Of a stretch of DNA of 64,000 nucleotides, positions 24,701-36,808 are shown in pieces. Source of the stretch: Mangifera indica (taxonomy: Eukaryota > Streptophyta > Magnoliopsida > Sapindales > Anacardiaceae); contig NC_058145.1 of NCBI RefSeq assembly GCF_011075055.1, positions 8,961,228 to 9,025,227 on the forward strand. Reading direction: 5' to 3'. The stretch's first letter is position 1. Every line of letters begins with the position of its first letter. A program made the translations under genes and the position numbers. The notes beneath the pieces are model-generated. The model was given only the letters and a program-made list of their open reading frames with translations, was not told the DNA's origin and made no database searches.

Positions 24701-26155
24701 GCGTTGTCAATTAGTTCTTGCAATCTCCGTGTGACTCTCATTGGGATGTAACTATTCAAATTCTAAAGTATATTAAGAGGGCACCAGGCAAAGGGTTGTT
24801 GTATGAAGATAGAGGTCGTACAAATATTGTCGGATATTCCAATGCAGATTGGGCAGGTTCTCCATCTGATAGGTGTTCAACTTTAGGATACTATATCCTT
24901 ATTAATGGCAATTTAGTCTCATGGAAAAGTAAAAAGCAAAAAACAAAATGTTGTTACTAGATCGAGTGTAAAAGCAGAATATCGTGTTGACATTGACTAT
25001 CTTTGAGCTTATTTGGTTAAAACAATTTATTCAAGAGTTAAAATTTATAGAGATATCTCAGATGAAGCTTCTTTGTGACAATCAGACAACGTTTCATATT
25101 TTTTCAAATCCAGTTTTTCATGAAATGATTAAACATATAGAAATTGATTGCCACTTCATTTGGGAAAAGATCTTGTCTAGATGTATCACTACCAATCATG
25201 TCAACTCCAACGATCAACTTGTAGATATTCTCACTAAGTCTCTTCAGGGTACCCCGTATTGAGTTCATTTGTAACAAGCTTGGTGTATATGATTTATATG
25301 CTCTAACTTGAGCGAAAGTGTTGAGTTGTACATATTAGGTTAGGATTTCTCTAGAATAGGATTAGGTAATTGTATCATGTAAAAATAGGAATGTATTGAT
25401 AGTCCTTCTAAATTAGGTTTTTAATCCCCCTATATAATGATTGTAATTCCTTATGAAATATTGAAAATTGCATAATTATTCTTGTGTTTTACAAAACTGT
25501 AGAACATTTATTGTGAATTATTTTGGCCAGAATTTTTAGCAGAAGGCCTACTTATATTATAGTCATAAACTCCCATTCTATTAAGGAAACGAAAGATTTT
25601 CTTTTTGCATCAAACTGTCCATAAGGGACTTTTAAATAGGTATATATTAACATGCAATCCTCTAGCGGTATTAATACGCACACACACACACATTGTGGAG
25701 AGATCCTGTGCATTGGGGCTGGATTTGTGAACTTTAAGTACTTTTATATCTACTGCACTGAAAAGATTGCAAAAAGAGAAGAGAGAGAAATGAAGCACAG
25801 TATTTTGTTATAAATTGTGATCTTTCTTCACATAGTAATACATTTTTTGCATGAAAACAGCTGAGTGCTTCTATATATTAGTTTTTGCAGCCACAATGTG
25901 CACATTTTCTCCCCCCTTTCAACATGGTGTTGCCATTGTTTTTTAATTCTCCGCTTTGTATTTTACCAGTGCTACATGCTAAAAGTTGAGGAGAGTCAGC
26001 TGGGTGTATATACTATTTTGTTTTTTATATAGCTTTCATAATTTAGCTCTTCCCTTGTTTCAGTTCTTATTAAATTCCTTCTCATGTGCTTCATCATATA
26101 GTTGTGTCTGACCAGATTTGAGTTCTTGCAGGAGGAGAATGCTTTAGACAAGTAG
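18702..26155 (+). CDS. AGTRAP-like multi-pass membrane protein
   Basis: Exons: 18702-18842, 18942-19472, 20576-20671, 26132-26155 (stop TAG), all phase 0, giving 263 residues. Four hydrophobic segments are seen: YIAVILIYIQIGCALIGSL (about 39-57), LLINLGIALFALVAI (about 64-78), a third containing AVLLFCAILLDIFWFILF, and a fourth containing VKLALAMQIVGFTV. A soluble Ser-rich tail ends EENALDK. The spacing, the LLDIFWFILF segment and WIQMYR after the last helix resemble the angiotensin II type-1 receptor-associated protein family. The plant function is unknown and this assignment is an inference. The N-terminus (MMVCNWCSCCC...) is oddly Cys-rich. An upstream ATG at 18683 opens a short out-of-frame ORF that overlaps it, so the start is uncertain. 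Intron 3 is about 5.5 kb because of a copia insertion. Confidence 0.7.
21553..21729 (+). repeat. 5' LTR of the intronic copia element
   Basis: 177 bases starting TGTTGAGTTGTACATATTAG and ending TTGTGTTTTACA, followed at once by the primer-binding site. It matches 25319-25493 with a few substitutions and small indels. Confidence 0.9.
25319..25493 (+). repeat. 3' LTR of the intronic copia element
   Basis: 175 bases, preceded by a degenerate purine tract (TTGAGCGAAAG). Differences from the 5' LTR (for example CTCTAGAATAGG against CTCTAAAATAGG) show the insertion is not recent. Confidence 0.9.
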
Positions 26156-27780
26156 CTCAGAATTTGATTAGATCATCTATGAACAGATTAGCGTGGATTA
26201 CAATCCATATATTGGTTTGAGGATTATTTCATTGACTTGATCAAGTTCTGCATAGAGGTAGCATTTGTACAGTCACCTACTGTTAGCAATTTTTTCATTA
26301 GACGATCATTGAAACAAAGAATTAGAAGAACCCCATTTTTTTTTTTTTATTGTGAATAGTGAAATCAAAAGATTTTGCTGTCTGAAAACTGGGCCATTAT
26401 GTGATATTAACACAGGATGCCATCTTTGGTGCGATCTATGCCATATACAAAGGTTAGCCACACATATATGCATTGGTTGCAGTAGAATTGCAAATGCATT
26501 GGCACTTTGGATGTAGGTAAAGATTGGAATTTGGCATGCAATGCAATGCAATGGGTTTTTTAATTCCATTTTCATTTAAGATCCCTGGGTGCAATGTTCC
26601 AAAAGCGGATTAATTAGAGTTTTCTTTCTTTCTTTCCTGAGTTGATATTCTATTTTATTATTATTTCATTTATAGTTGTTATTAGAATGAGAATATATGC
26701 TCTCATTTTGTTATGGGTTATTCATCTGTGGCATGTGAAGGAGGACAATATAATTTTGATTTCCATTTTTGCCTGCTTCCCTACGAATTAAAGGTCTCCA
26801 TTAATCATATTATTACACGACACTTGAGAGATAGTGAAATGTGTTGTACACTCTATTAGGGTGGTTTTTGTACCTTTCAAGGGTAAAAATGACATTTTTG
26901 GGATGCCTCAAAACAAGCTTTATCATACTTTGAATGAAAAAGTTTTTAAGTTGATAAACTGAAATTGAAATTGCAGTTGCATCAATAATCTGATAGTCAT
27001 CGATAACGTTAGTGAAGTGAAGCGTTTTAACGTGAAAGGCAAGGCAAGGCAAGGCAAGGCAAGCATCTTCCTTTTTAAAAGCTCAAATTGAATTATTTCT
27101 TTCTTTATTTCCGGCTGTCACTTTTCTTGCTTTCCTGTCAACATTATTTGTTATTATTTTATAATTTCGCCCGTAGACTGATTCATTTCATGACATGATA
27201 GTGACCAATCACAGACTCCCACCTCATCTCCCACCGCGGACGTCCTAAAATTAATAACCATTTGTTTATTTATATTCTCGAAAGTAATTAAACCAGACCA
27301 GATAGACCAAGACTTATTATTCCCAGCCAAGGCACAGTAAAAATCTTAACTTTTACTCATTATCTTTTTAAAATTTAAATTTCTATTCAAAAGTGGTAAA
27401 AGTAAAATTATTATTTATTAAAAAATTTTAAAAAATTAAAATTTTATTATATTTTTTTCAAGGTGGGAACAAGTCTTTTGGCCAACCAAAAGAAGAAGCC
27501 CAGGCTAGTTGGCGTTTAGTTTTCTTTTTATCGAGAATATTTGATTTGCCGTAATTGACGAAATTCAAAAGAAGGGTACTGGCTGGCGCTCGACTTAATT
27601 AGATATTTTACTTTATTATGATTTAATGCGTGTCAATTTTTTTTTGTGATATTTCCAGATCTTTCTGTTGTGTTAATTTCTATTCTTTTACTGATTTAAA
27701 TCACTCACCTACTCTTCTTTTCTCCCAATTATTTAAAAAAAAAAAAAAAACTCTCATCAAGAGTGCCCATATATACAATT
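26156..27780. other. 3' UTR of the AGTRAP-like gene and RING gene promoter region
   Basis: No further coding segment is visible. It includes an AAGGC pentanucleotide repeat at 27036-27063, an AATGC-like short repeat near 26536-26551 and a poly-A run near 27735. The end of the stretch should be the promoter and 5' UTR of the RING gene. Confidence 0.5.
27036..27063. repeat. AAGGC pentanucleotide microsatellite
   Basis: About five and a half direct copies of AAGGC in tandem. Confidence 0.85.
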
Positions 27781-27885
27781 AAAGGTGTTTTGATTAGATT
27801 TGTGGTTGTGCTCTCTGGATCTTTGAAGAGGAGGTTAAAAAAGAAGATCAAACTCGAAGCTGTTGTTTCTCTTTCTGGGTTTCTG

Positions 27886-28076
27886 GTAAGATTTTTTTTG
27901 GGTTAATTTTCTGTTTTTTCATACGGGTTTTGTTTCTTATTTGGAATCTTTTAATGGCTATTCTTTTTCATTGGTTAGATCTATTTTATTCTGCTTTTTT
28001 TTTTTTAAATTGTTGATGGTGTTGATTATGATTTTGATGATTTGTTTTGACTGTGTTCTGTTTAAATTTGTGGTAG
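27886..28076 (+). other. Probable 5' UTR intron of the RING gene
   Basis: The donor TCTG/GTAAGATT at 27886 and the acceptor GTGGTAG at 28076 bracket a T-rich stretch just upstream of the ATG at 28098. Leader introns are common in plant E3 ligase genes. A cDNA is needed to confirm it. Confidence 0.55.
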
Positions 28077-28097
28077 AAGTAGAGTCAGAAAGAGAAA

Positions 28098-29207
28098 ATG
28101 GATGAAGGAATTGGGGAATCGGGGTATTGGTGTCATCTGTGTTTACAAAGGGTCAATCCCATCATGGAAGTTGAGATCAAATGCCCATTTTGTCAAAGTG
28201 GGTTTGTTGAAGAAATGGGGACTACAACTAATACCAACAATCAAGATCACAACATCCCAGATACTGACTTTGGATCTCACCGTGCCCTCTCGCTTTGGGC
28301 ACCGATCTTGTTTGGTATGATCGGGCATTCACGTCCACACCATAGGCGATTCAGGAGATCTGAACTTGAAGAGGATGATAATGATGGTGTTAATAATTAT
28401 AATGATCATGATGAGTTGGATAGCGAACCTGATTCCATTTTGACTAGGAGAGGAATGAGAAGAAATTCTGCTAGATTTATGCAGTTTTTTCCAGGAATTC
28501 GAGCTGAATTCGAGTCTGAAAGTAATGTATATGATAGGGATAGAGTTAGGGATAGGGACAGGGATAGGAATAGGGGAAGGGAAAGAGAGCGCTTGATTAT
28601 GATTAATCCGTTTGATCAGACCATCATCGTTCAGGGTTCTTATGATGGTCATAACCAGAATCATAATCATGCCACCATTGGATCTCTGGGTGATTACTTC
28701 ATTGGTCCTGGCTTGGATTTGTTGTTGCAGCATTTGGCCGAAAATGATCCAAATAGATATGGGACACCACCAGCACAAAAGGAGGCTGTCCAAGCAATGC
28801 CTAGTGTGAAAATTATAGAGACATTGCAGTGTTCAGTGTGTTTGGATGACTTTGAGATTGGTACTAAAGCCAAGGAAATGCCTTGTAAGCATAAGTTTCA
28901 TAGTGAGTGTATATTGCCATGGTTGGAGCTTCATAGTTCTTGTCCAGTTTGTCGGTATCAAATGCCTGCCGATGAATCCAAGCTTGATTCTGAAAGGTCA
29001 AGGGTTAGCAGTAACCAAAGGGAAACCGAGCGTAGCAGTAATAGTGGTCATGGTACCAGTGAAGAGGCAGATGGGGAAGGGAGAAATGAGAGTGGCCGAA
29101 GGTTTTCTATCCCATGGCCTTTTAATGGTATGTTCTCTTCCTCAAGTTCACGTTCTGAGGGGAACAATTCAACCTCAAGCTCAGGTTCTGAAACAAATGA
29201 GAATTGA
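28098..29207 (+). CDS. Zinc-ribbon and RING-H2 E3 ubiquitin ligase
   Basis: Single-exon gene of 369 residues. N-terminal zinc ribbon: C12 and C15 with C29 and C32 (WCHLC ... KCPFC). The middle is acidic and then Arg/Asp-rich (DRDRVRDRDRDRNRGRER), probably disordered. RING-H2 of C3H2C3 type: C245, C248, C263, H265, H268, C271, C282, C285, all zinc ligands present, with W275 in the E2-contact position. The Ser-rich C-terminus follows. Zinc-ribbon plus RING architecture places it with the plant family of Arabidopsis At1g55530, At4g26400 and At5g56340. These are predicted to transfer ubiquitin from an E2 to unknown substrates. The substrate cannot be told from sequence. The start ATG (AAAATGGATG) has good plant context and is the only one before the zinc ribbon. 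Confidence 0.9.
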   Translation: MDEGIGESGYWCHLCLQRVNPIMEVEIKCPFCQSGFVEEMGTTTNTNNQDHNIPDTDFGSHRALSLWAPILFGMIGHSRPHHRRFRRSELEEDDNDGVNNYNDHDELDSEPDSILTRRGMRRNSARFMQFFPGIRAEFESESNVYDRDRVRDRDRDRNRGRERERLIMINPFDQTIIVQGSYDGHNQNHNHATIGSLGDYFIGPGLDLLLQHLAENDPNRYGTPPAQKEAVQAMPSVKIIETLQCSVCLDDFEIGTKAKEMPCKHKFHSECILPWLELHSSCPVCRYQMPADESKLDSERSRVSSNQRETERSSNSGHGTSEEADGEGRNESGRRFSIPWPFNGMFSSSSSRSEGNNSTSSSGSETNEN

Positions 29208-31066
29208 GTAAGTTTCACAAAGTTGTTGTATAAGCTGGTTGTTGTGTATGTTGCTTGAACGTTGTTATGCCTGTGTCTATGTACACATACGTGCCAAATT
29301 CGAAATTTGGAAGAAGATATGTTGTTGTTGTTGTCATCTGCTTATGCCTTTGTACATATTTGTTGGCTTAGAGAGGAAATTATGATGCCACTATTTCATT
29401 TCCATTTCCATTTTCGTGCAATTAATTATGTTTTGTAGGTATATTCTTTTCAATATGCTTGGAAAGATTTAACAATATTTTGTGGCTGATGAATGGTGCG
29501 GTTTGTGCTTATTTGATTTGATATTAATAATATTTGGACTCTTAATATAAAGAGTTGGGAAATAATGTCAGCCTATTGATGTTAACGAAATAAACAATGG
29601 TTTGTTTCTTTTTCATGTGGTTTGGTGTGTGATATGGAAAATGTCTAATATATTGTATATCTTTCCTTTTGCATACCTAATTTATTTAGCAAGTAAAATA
29701 AAGGGAGATTGAAATTATCTTTGCTGATATAACTACTACTCTCAGGTATGTCTAGCGCGTAGAATTTTCAATACGATCTGTTAATTTGATATGATATGAT
29801 ATAAAAAATTAGATTAGAGTTAAATTTCTTAGATACAAAATTTATTTTGGATCAATTTGAGACGATTTAAAATTAAATTGGATAATATTAGGATTACATA
29901 AAAATAACTTGATACGATCTGAATTGATTCGAATATTTTATAGAAATATTACTTTAATATAATTTGTTAAAGATAAATTATAGAAATGTGGAAAGACAAT
30001 GTCGATAACATTAAAATCTTTACAAATTACATATAGTTATATTTTTATATAATTATAATTACTCATAATGTTTTTTATTTTTGTTTAAATATTTTATATT
30101 ATTATTAAATAGTAAAAATGTGTTTTGATTAGTCGGATTATTAATGTGTTTTAAAGGTTTTAATATATAATTTTTAAACTATTTGTAAATAAGAGAAAAT
30201 ATTATATTGTTTTTTATTAATAGTAGGTTAGAGTAATTTGACGAAGAAATTGAAACAGTAAAAACATTTAAGAAAATGAAAACAATAACAATTTTAAGCC
30301 AATTTAGATAGATCAAGTCAATTCTAATATTTGAACGTTAGAATAAGGTTAAAAAATTTTATTACAATTTCAATTTAAATCAAATTAAAATTGAAGGTTT
30401 TTTATATAAAACTTAAATTGATACCATATGAACATGATCTTTGATAGTGGATCATACGTTTTCCTTACAATAAAATTATAGTACTTACTTTAAATACATA
30501 AATAAATATACATTTGATATATATTATCATATGATTAGATTATTTTTAAATTAATTATACATTTGATATATATCATCATATGATTAGATAATTTTAAATT
30601 AAGAATAAAATAATATTTAATAATATAATAACACACGTAAATATCTTAAAATAAGTGCACATTATATTGTTTTTTATCTTAGTGTTCAATAATATATATA
30701 CATATTTTTTTTATATAACTTGATATACAAATGATATATCATCATGTAATTAAATATTAATTTATTTTTAATTAAAAATCACTCAATCATATGATGATAT
30801 ATTCTCTGTATTCTCAGTTATATACATATAGTTCTATGGATAAACATAACTCTATTTGGACAAAATTGCACTTCAAAAATGGATGTTTCTGTAACATTTT
30901 TATCATATCTGAGTTTCTCTCAGACAAAAAGTAATAACCGAAACAAGCTGCAGCCGAAATCGGGAAGCGGCATTACCAATGCAATGAGATCATCTCCCAC
31001 CAAAAAGAAAAAGGGATAAAAACAGATGAGCTGACAAAAAATGAAAAACAAAAGCTGTGAAAATCA
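29208..31066. other. Intergenic spacer between RING and pyruvate kinase genes
   Basis: RING 3' UTR, AT-rich DNA with repeats, then the pyruvate kinase 3' UTR. It contains copies of the ATCATATGATTG foldback MITE near 30473-30670 and 30700-30830. No coding segment is visible. Confidence 0.5.
30473..30670. repeat. Foldback MITE, diverged copy with internal duplication
   Basis: It shares AAATATACATTTGATATATA, ATCATATGATTAGAT and AATTAAGAATAAAATAAT with the copy at 17455. A block of about 45 bases (ATACATTTGATATAT...GATTAGAT) is present twice in direct orientation. Confidence 0.5.
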
Positions 31067-34000
31067 TCAATTCGCAGTCAAAATCTTGATTATGGATGCA
31101 GTTCCAATGCGGTGAAGAGCCACAACTGAATCTCCTTTCTTGCACAATCCCTTTGCCTTGGCATGGTCAATGGCAAACTCAATTGCTTCCTCTGTTGTTT
31201 CTGCGTGAGAGGCCCTAGCAGATCCTGCGTATAAAACTGGAACCAACCCTCGGACGATTAGGCTGTGTCTTGCTGGAGATTCATCGCTACATGACCAATC
31301 AAAGGAATCGGTCTTAATCTCAGGGACAACCACAGACAAAATAGGCATGCCAGGCCTATACTTAGCCACCAGCTTTGCGGTACTCCCTCCTCTGGTTAGG
31401 ACCAATATAAGGGCTGCTTTTGCGGAATTAGCTGTTTTAACAGCAGAAGAAGCCAGACTCTCCAATGGGCTCATGGGCACAGGTGAGTGTTCCATAATCC
31501 TTTTGAAAACATCTCCATAATCAAGGGTGCTTTCTGCTTCTACGCATATTTTGGCCATGGTAGACACAGCAAGATCTGGATAAGCTCCAGCAGCGGTCTC
31601 ACCACTAAGCATCACACAGTCCGTGCCATCAAGAACTGCATTGGCAACATCAGTGGCCTCAGCTCTAGTTGGCCGGGGAGACTTGATCATGGACTCCAAC
31701 ATTTGGGTTGCTGTGACAACAGGTTTTCCTTGAATGTTGCACTTGTAGATCATCACTTTCTGAGCAAGAAATATCTTTTCAATAGGAATCTCCATTCCAA
31801 GGTCACCTCGAGCAACCATGAATGCATCTGAATTTGCAAGGATGTCATCAAAATTTGCCACCCCTTCCTGATTTTCAACCTATCAAATAAATTCAAAGGA
31901 GACACCAGCACACATAAATGAGTTATTGTTTTTAATTAATAATAATGATAATGACCATAAACATAGTTGACAGATACATTACATTTTGCATAAAGTTTCA
32001 ATATTGTAAGTGCATATCAGAACTCTTTCAAAAAAAAAAAAAAATCATCAGTACTAATTTTTCCTTGTCAACAAGAACGTGAGTCTCTAGAAATGATTGT
32101 CTTAAAATGTCAACAATTGTCATAAGTGTTTCTTTTCATATTACCTCCATTAACGAGTTTGTGGCTATGAACCATTGACTGTGTCAAGCTTTAGATTAAG
32201 ATTTCTCAAAACAAGCAAAAACATCCATAAAAACCAGATTTACAGAGTTTCATACCTTTGATAAGTACATTTTAACAACAATAACATACCTTTGACATGA
32301 GCATGATATTCTTAGCATGCTCTCCTAGTACCTTCCGGACCTCCACAAGATCTGACCCTTTACGCACAAAAGACAGAGCAATCATGTCAATTTGATTGGG
32401 AACTCCCCATTTCAAGATATCTTCCTTGTCTTTCTCTGTCAAGGTCGGGAGATCCACTATAACCCCTGGCAGATTAACATTCTTCCTCTCACCAAGCATG
32501 GCAGAGTTCTCACAACGGCATTTAACCAACCCTGCTTCCACGTCACAAGATAAAACAGTGAATGAGATTGTGCCGTCAGCACAAAGTATAACCATCCCTG
32601 GCTTGACATCCTGAACCAACTTTTTGTAGCTCATGCAAATCATTTTGTCATCACCCTTAATGCTGTAGTCAGTGGATATAGTGATTTCTTGACCTTGTTT
32701 CAATTGGATAGGTTTTCCATCTTTCAAGAATCCAGTTCGAATCTCTGGACCCTGTAACATTGTGTGCGAAATGAAGAATTAGTTAGCTTCTAAAATCTAC
32801 CATAGATCCAACCACAACAAATGTATTGATACTTAGCTATTTTGCAGGTAACCAAAAATAGTTGCTCTTTACAAAGAAAATGAAAACAAAAAAAATACCC
32901 GACCAAATCTCCATTCCGAAAGTACAAAGAAAAACTGAAAACTAACATAAGCAATGCCTAGAAAGCGGGGACAAAAAGAGCAACAAACAGCCATTTTGTG
33001 TTTTCTGAGTGACTTAGAGGTATGGTCTTTGAACAAGCTATTACTTGTAACAACTGCCAAAGTAATTATTGACATCATCATGGACTCCAAAACAAGTTAG
33101 AAGCTTGAAACAGAAAAATTATTGAGAAGGCATTCAGTAAATAAATCAATACTGGGAATGGAAACAGTTTATGGTAAGGCTTTCAACAACTAACTAAGTG
33201 GAAACCGAACAATATAGATTCTATTCGCAAAGCGATAATTCAAGTCATATGTTACAGTGCTTCATTCTTAAAACAGCAATTCTCACTGATTCAGCACCAA
33301 TAATAAAATAATAGATATGTACGGATGTGAAATGAATTTTGGCCGATTGTCTAGAGAAATTAGGGAGGAGATTATAGTCCAAGGAAGCCTGTGCAGCTGG
33401 TTTAAGGATATTATTCCAAAAAAATGTTTGAAAAAGAACAGAATATTTCATGCTTTGTTGTTTTATACATGAGTCTAAGCTGTGAATATTTATTCATGAA
33501 TTGGGATGTCAAACGAGAGAAAGAACATAATTTTTAAGTCTTTCCAATATGAAATAACATCCACAGGAGAAACAGATCTTTTATCAAAGCAACATATGTT
33601 TGTTCCAAGCTGCATGTGTTTAAACATAAATCTTGGTCAAAGAAACACAAGCTAACATTTTTTTTTCTGATTAATTAAATTCTACTAGCATATCAGCGTT
33701 TAGTAAAGCATCAAAGTGTATTTACTTAGAAAAATCAGCTCAAATAAAATGAAGAATAAAATCAAAAAACCATCAACAAATAGCAAAGCAATAAAAAAGC
33801 TAACACCTTTATCATGAGGATTTTCTTTCAAAAATCAAAAACAACCGATGTAAAAACTTGGGAAACAGAAGACAAAAAAAACAAAAGACAAAAACCTCAT
33901 CAGAAAATGAAAAATCACATGACAAAATGGTCCTAGATAGTCACAACAGACCAGCAAAACACACAAGATAGCCTCTAAAAAGTCGGATCAACGATCATTA

Positions 34001-34317
34001 AAGACCAAATCAATCAAAGACAAGCCAGTCCCAGATGCAAATATCACCGTAAAAAGCCATCTTGAAGAAAGGAATTATACCTTGGTGTCAAGCATGACAG
34101 CACAAATAATACCAGTGTTGACCATGGCGGTTCTGAGATTATCAAGGGTTTCTTGATGGTACTCATGAGATCCATGAGAGAAGTTGAAACGAGCAACGTT
34201 CATGCCAGCTTTCAACAGCTTCTCCACCATGGGAACCGATCTTGAAGCCGGTCCCAAGGTGCAAACGATCTTAGTCTTGGGCTTCTTGAAAAGTGGGTTG
34301 ACTCCACCGTTGTCCAT
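31067..34317 (-). CDS. Pyruvate kinase, cytosolic isoform
   Basis: Converts phosphoenolpyruvate and ADP to pyruvate and ATP, the last step of glycolysis, in the cytosol. Exons: 34317-34081, 32751-32290, 31879-31067 (stop TGA), all phase 0, 503 residues, the usual size for plant cytosolic forms. There is no transit peptide, as the protein starts MDNGGVNPLFKKPKTKIVCT. Family motifs seen: ARFNFSHGSHEYH (substrate and potassium site, about 42-54), LDTKGPEIRTG (about 76-86), ARGDLGMEIP (about 256-265), KPVVTATQMLESM, and TRAEATDVANAVLDGTDCVMLSGETAAG with the catalytic-region Thr and Glu. The C-terminal allosteric domain is complete. Nothing suggests inactivation. The first intron is 1.3 kb. Confidence 0.95.
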
Positions 34318-34748
34318 TTTTCAGAGAAAAAGAGAAGGACCCAGATGAGAGTTTTGACAGGGTTTCAAAAGGAATATAGGAAGAGAGATGGCAAAAGCAA
34401 GCGTAAACGGGCGTGGGTGGCTTTCGCTATCAAGGTTTGCATACTTGTTCAAACCGTAAAATTGAATTTGAATAATTTAAAAATTAAAAAATACAGTTTA
34501 ATTAATTTATGGTAGATTAAAAATTTTTTAAATCTTTTTCTTTTAAGTTTAAATTATGAGTTAGATAATTTTTAAATTAAATCAAATTATAAATTATATG
34601 TTTTTAATATATATATATTTTTTAATTTTTTAATAAATAATTAACTATACAATTTATTTTTATTATTTTATTTAAAAGTATATAAATGTATATATATATT
34701 TTATATATTTATATTATATTTTAGAAATTTATAATTCAATTAATTATT

Positions 34749-34799
<51 letters not shown>

Positions 34800-36808
34800 A
34801 AAATATTTAAACTATGATAGTAATATCGTATATTAAAAATCTAATTTTTTATATTATATAATATGTATCGTATCATATGATAAACTTTTAAAAAAATGAA
34901 ATAATAAAAATAATAATTGATACATCATCATTTTAAAAAATATTACAAATACCATTAACATTTGAACATTTTTCATAAATACCTATTTTGCATTATTATT
35001 TTTCTATAAAAGTCTATTGATTCGTATCAATAATATATATCGTATTGTAAAATACATTTACTATATTGTATTAATTCAATACATCTTATGATACGTATAA
35101 TTTTTTGCCTATATTATATCATATCATAAGATACATATCATGTATTATGTAATATTAATAACTATGATTTAAACTGTAATCCAAACTAAATTAAACCGTA
35201 CTTTTTTTGTTTGATTTGTTTGATTTAAAATCTAAAATAATTTGATTTTGCTTGAAAAGTTTTCAAACAATTTTTTCTAGATTGGATTGAAAAACTCTTA
35301 GATCTCATTAAATCAGACTGTACACACCCTTATTGGTTGTGATAGAGTAATGAAATGAAAAAGGTTCATTTATCGGACAGCAAGGTTTATACTAGAATAT
35401 GCAAAAAAGTTATGTCTTGTTTTGGAAGAGTTACATTACAATACATACATGTGCAAGGTGTCTTCTTTCCAAGGATCCCCCCTAAATTGGTCACATCTTG
35501 TAAATCTTATTTGGTATGTTTGCTTTTGGTCAAATCCTTGATATTAGTTTTGTTAGGATTATTCTTAGATATTATTGAATTTAATCTAAATATAACATAA
35601 CATGAATTCAAAGATATCCCTAACTAATCCTTTCCTTAGGCCAAAAGCATTGAAAAGTCCTTGGTTCAATTTTTTGAAATTTGTGTGGTGTGGTAATAGC
35701 ATGCATTAGAAGACATTATTTAATGTAACAAGTTAATTGAAACTTATATACATAATTTGACTAGTCATATAATATTTTTCATTGATTATCCTTTTCAAAA
35801 TATATCCTTTCCTTAACATGACTTGACAATGGAGTAGAGGAAAACTTTATATTTATATAAGAAAACAAATTCATATCTTTTTTTATTATAAAAAAGGGTG
35901 TGATGATAAGGGGTTAGCTAAGAAGAGTGTACAAATAAAGTAGATGTACATGTATGGCCTTTTAGAAGAAGTAGGTATAGAACAGGCTGAAAAGCCTGAA
36001 TCCAACACCTTTATAGCTTTCTTTCTGTAATTTGAAGAAACAGTCAAATTAGTATTTGTAAACAAACAAATCCATGGGCTTTTCTTTTGAAATCGCAGTG
36101 GGTCAAAGCAGAAGGCAAATGCAAGTTCTGCTTGTCACAAGTGCCTACATTTTTGAGGTGGGAAAATGATTTTTCTTACAATTGGCTGTACGAAGAATTT
36201 GACCGCAGAAGCTTCCCTGTTATGGCTCAGGCAGGTCATGAACTTCTTGGAATTCTTCTCTATATCTGACATTTTTGAAGTAGAAGGATTTGAACGCAGA
36301 ATTTGACCGCATATCACTTACATTTCACAATAAAATCACATCATACGTATTTAATTTTTCTACAACAACTCTCATCTTTTGAGGCGATACAAACCCAAGG
36401 GAACATCAACTTTCCTTAATTTAGGTTTTGTTTGAATGAAAAATAAGATCGTTTAAATATGACCCAAGTTTGTCAAGTTAAATTTAAAAATAGTTTAAAT
36501 TTATTTTAATTCTTAAGTTTGAAATTCAAAATTTGATTCGAATTTATAACTCGAACTCACAGTTCATTAACAAAATAATATTATTTTATCTAATAAAAAA
36601 TAAAATAATATTATTTTGACAATTATTTAAAATAATTCAAATCAAACTCAAACTAGATTGAGTCATTACTTAATTTGAGAATTAAACTGAGTTAACTCAA
36701 CTTATTTTAGGTCTAACCCTTCCATAAATTTACATACACAAATATATTTGTATATTTATTTCATTCATAGGTATCAATTATAATAAACTCTTATTATAAT
36801 TACAAATA
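34318..36808. other. Intergenic spacer upstream of pyruvate kinase
   Basis: Pyruvate kinase promoter and 5' UTR, then AT-rich repeats. An AT-rich stretch about 34450-35335 ends in AGACTGTACACACCCTTA, whose complement resembles a hAT-type MITE end. No gene is supported. A 60-codon open stretch at 36087-36269 has no recognisable domain. Confidence 0.45.
34752..34794. repeat. (TA)n microsatellite
   Basis: About 21 uninterrupted AT dinucleotides. Confidence 0.95.

Larger units (their letters stand above)
21553..25493 (+). mobile_element. Degenerate Ty1/copia retrotransposon inside an intron
   Basis: Two near-identical LTRs flank it, with a primer-binding site TGGTATTAGAGC (initiator-Met-tRNA type) at 21730. 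In order: a gag remnant (about 22680-22850), a CCHC-like knuckle (about 23080-23150), protease DSGASDH (about 23380), pre-integrase and integrase core (about 23740-24300), then RNase H (GYSNADWAGSPSDRCST, about 24830). Almost all the reverse transcriptase between integrase and RNase H is missing, and stops break each domain. The flanks AAACA/AAACT look like a 5-bp target duplication with one change. The element has the same orientation as the host gene. Confidence 0.88.

Noticed and set aside
28329..28793. 154-codon minus-strand frame
   Set aside because: Exact antisense of the RING gene coding exon. Rich in Ile and Met from complementing Asp/His codons.
36087..36269. 60-codon frame with CKFC and YNWLYEEF
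   Set aside because: Too short and without splice partners or a recognisable family. A decayed fragment cannot be excluded.
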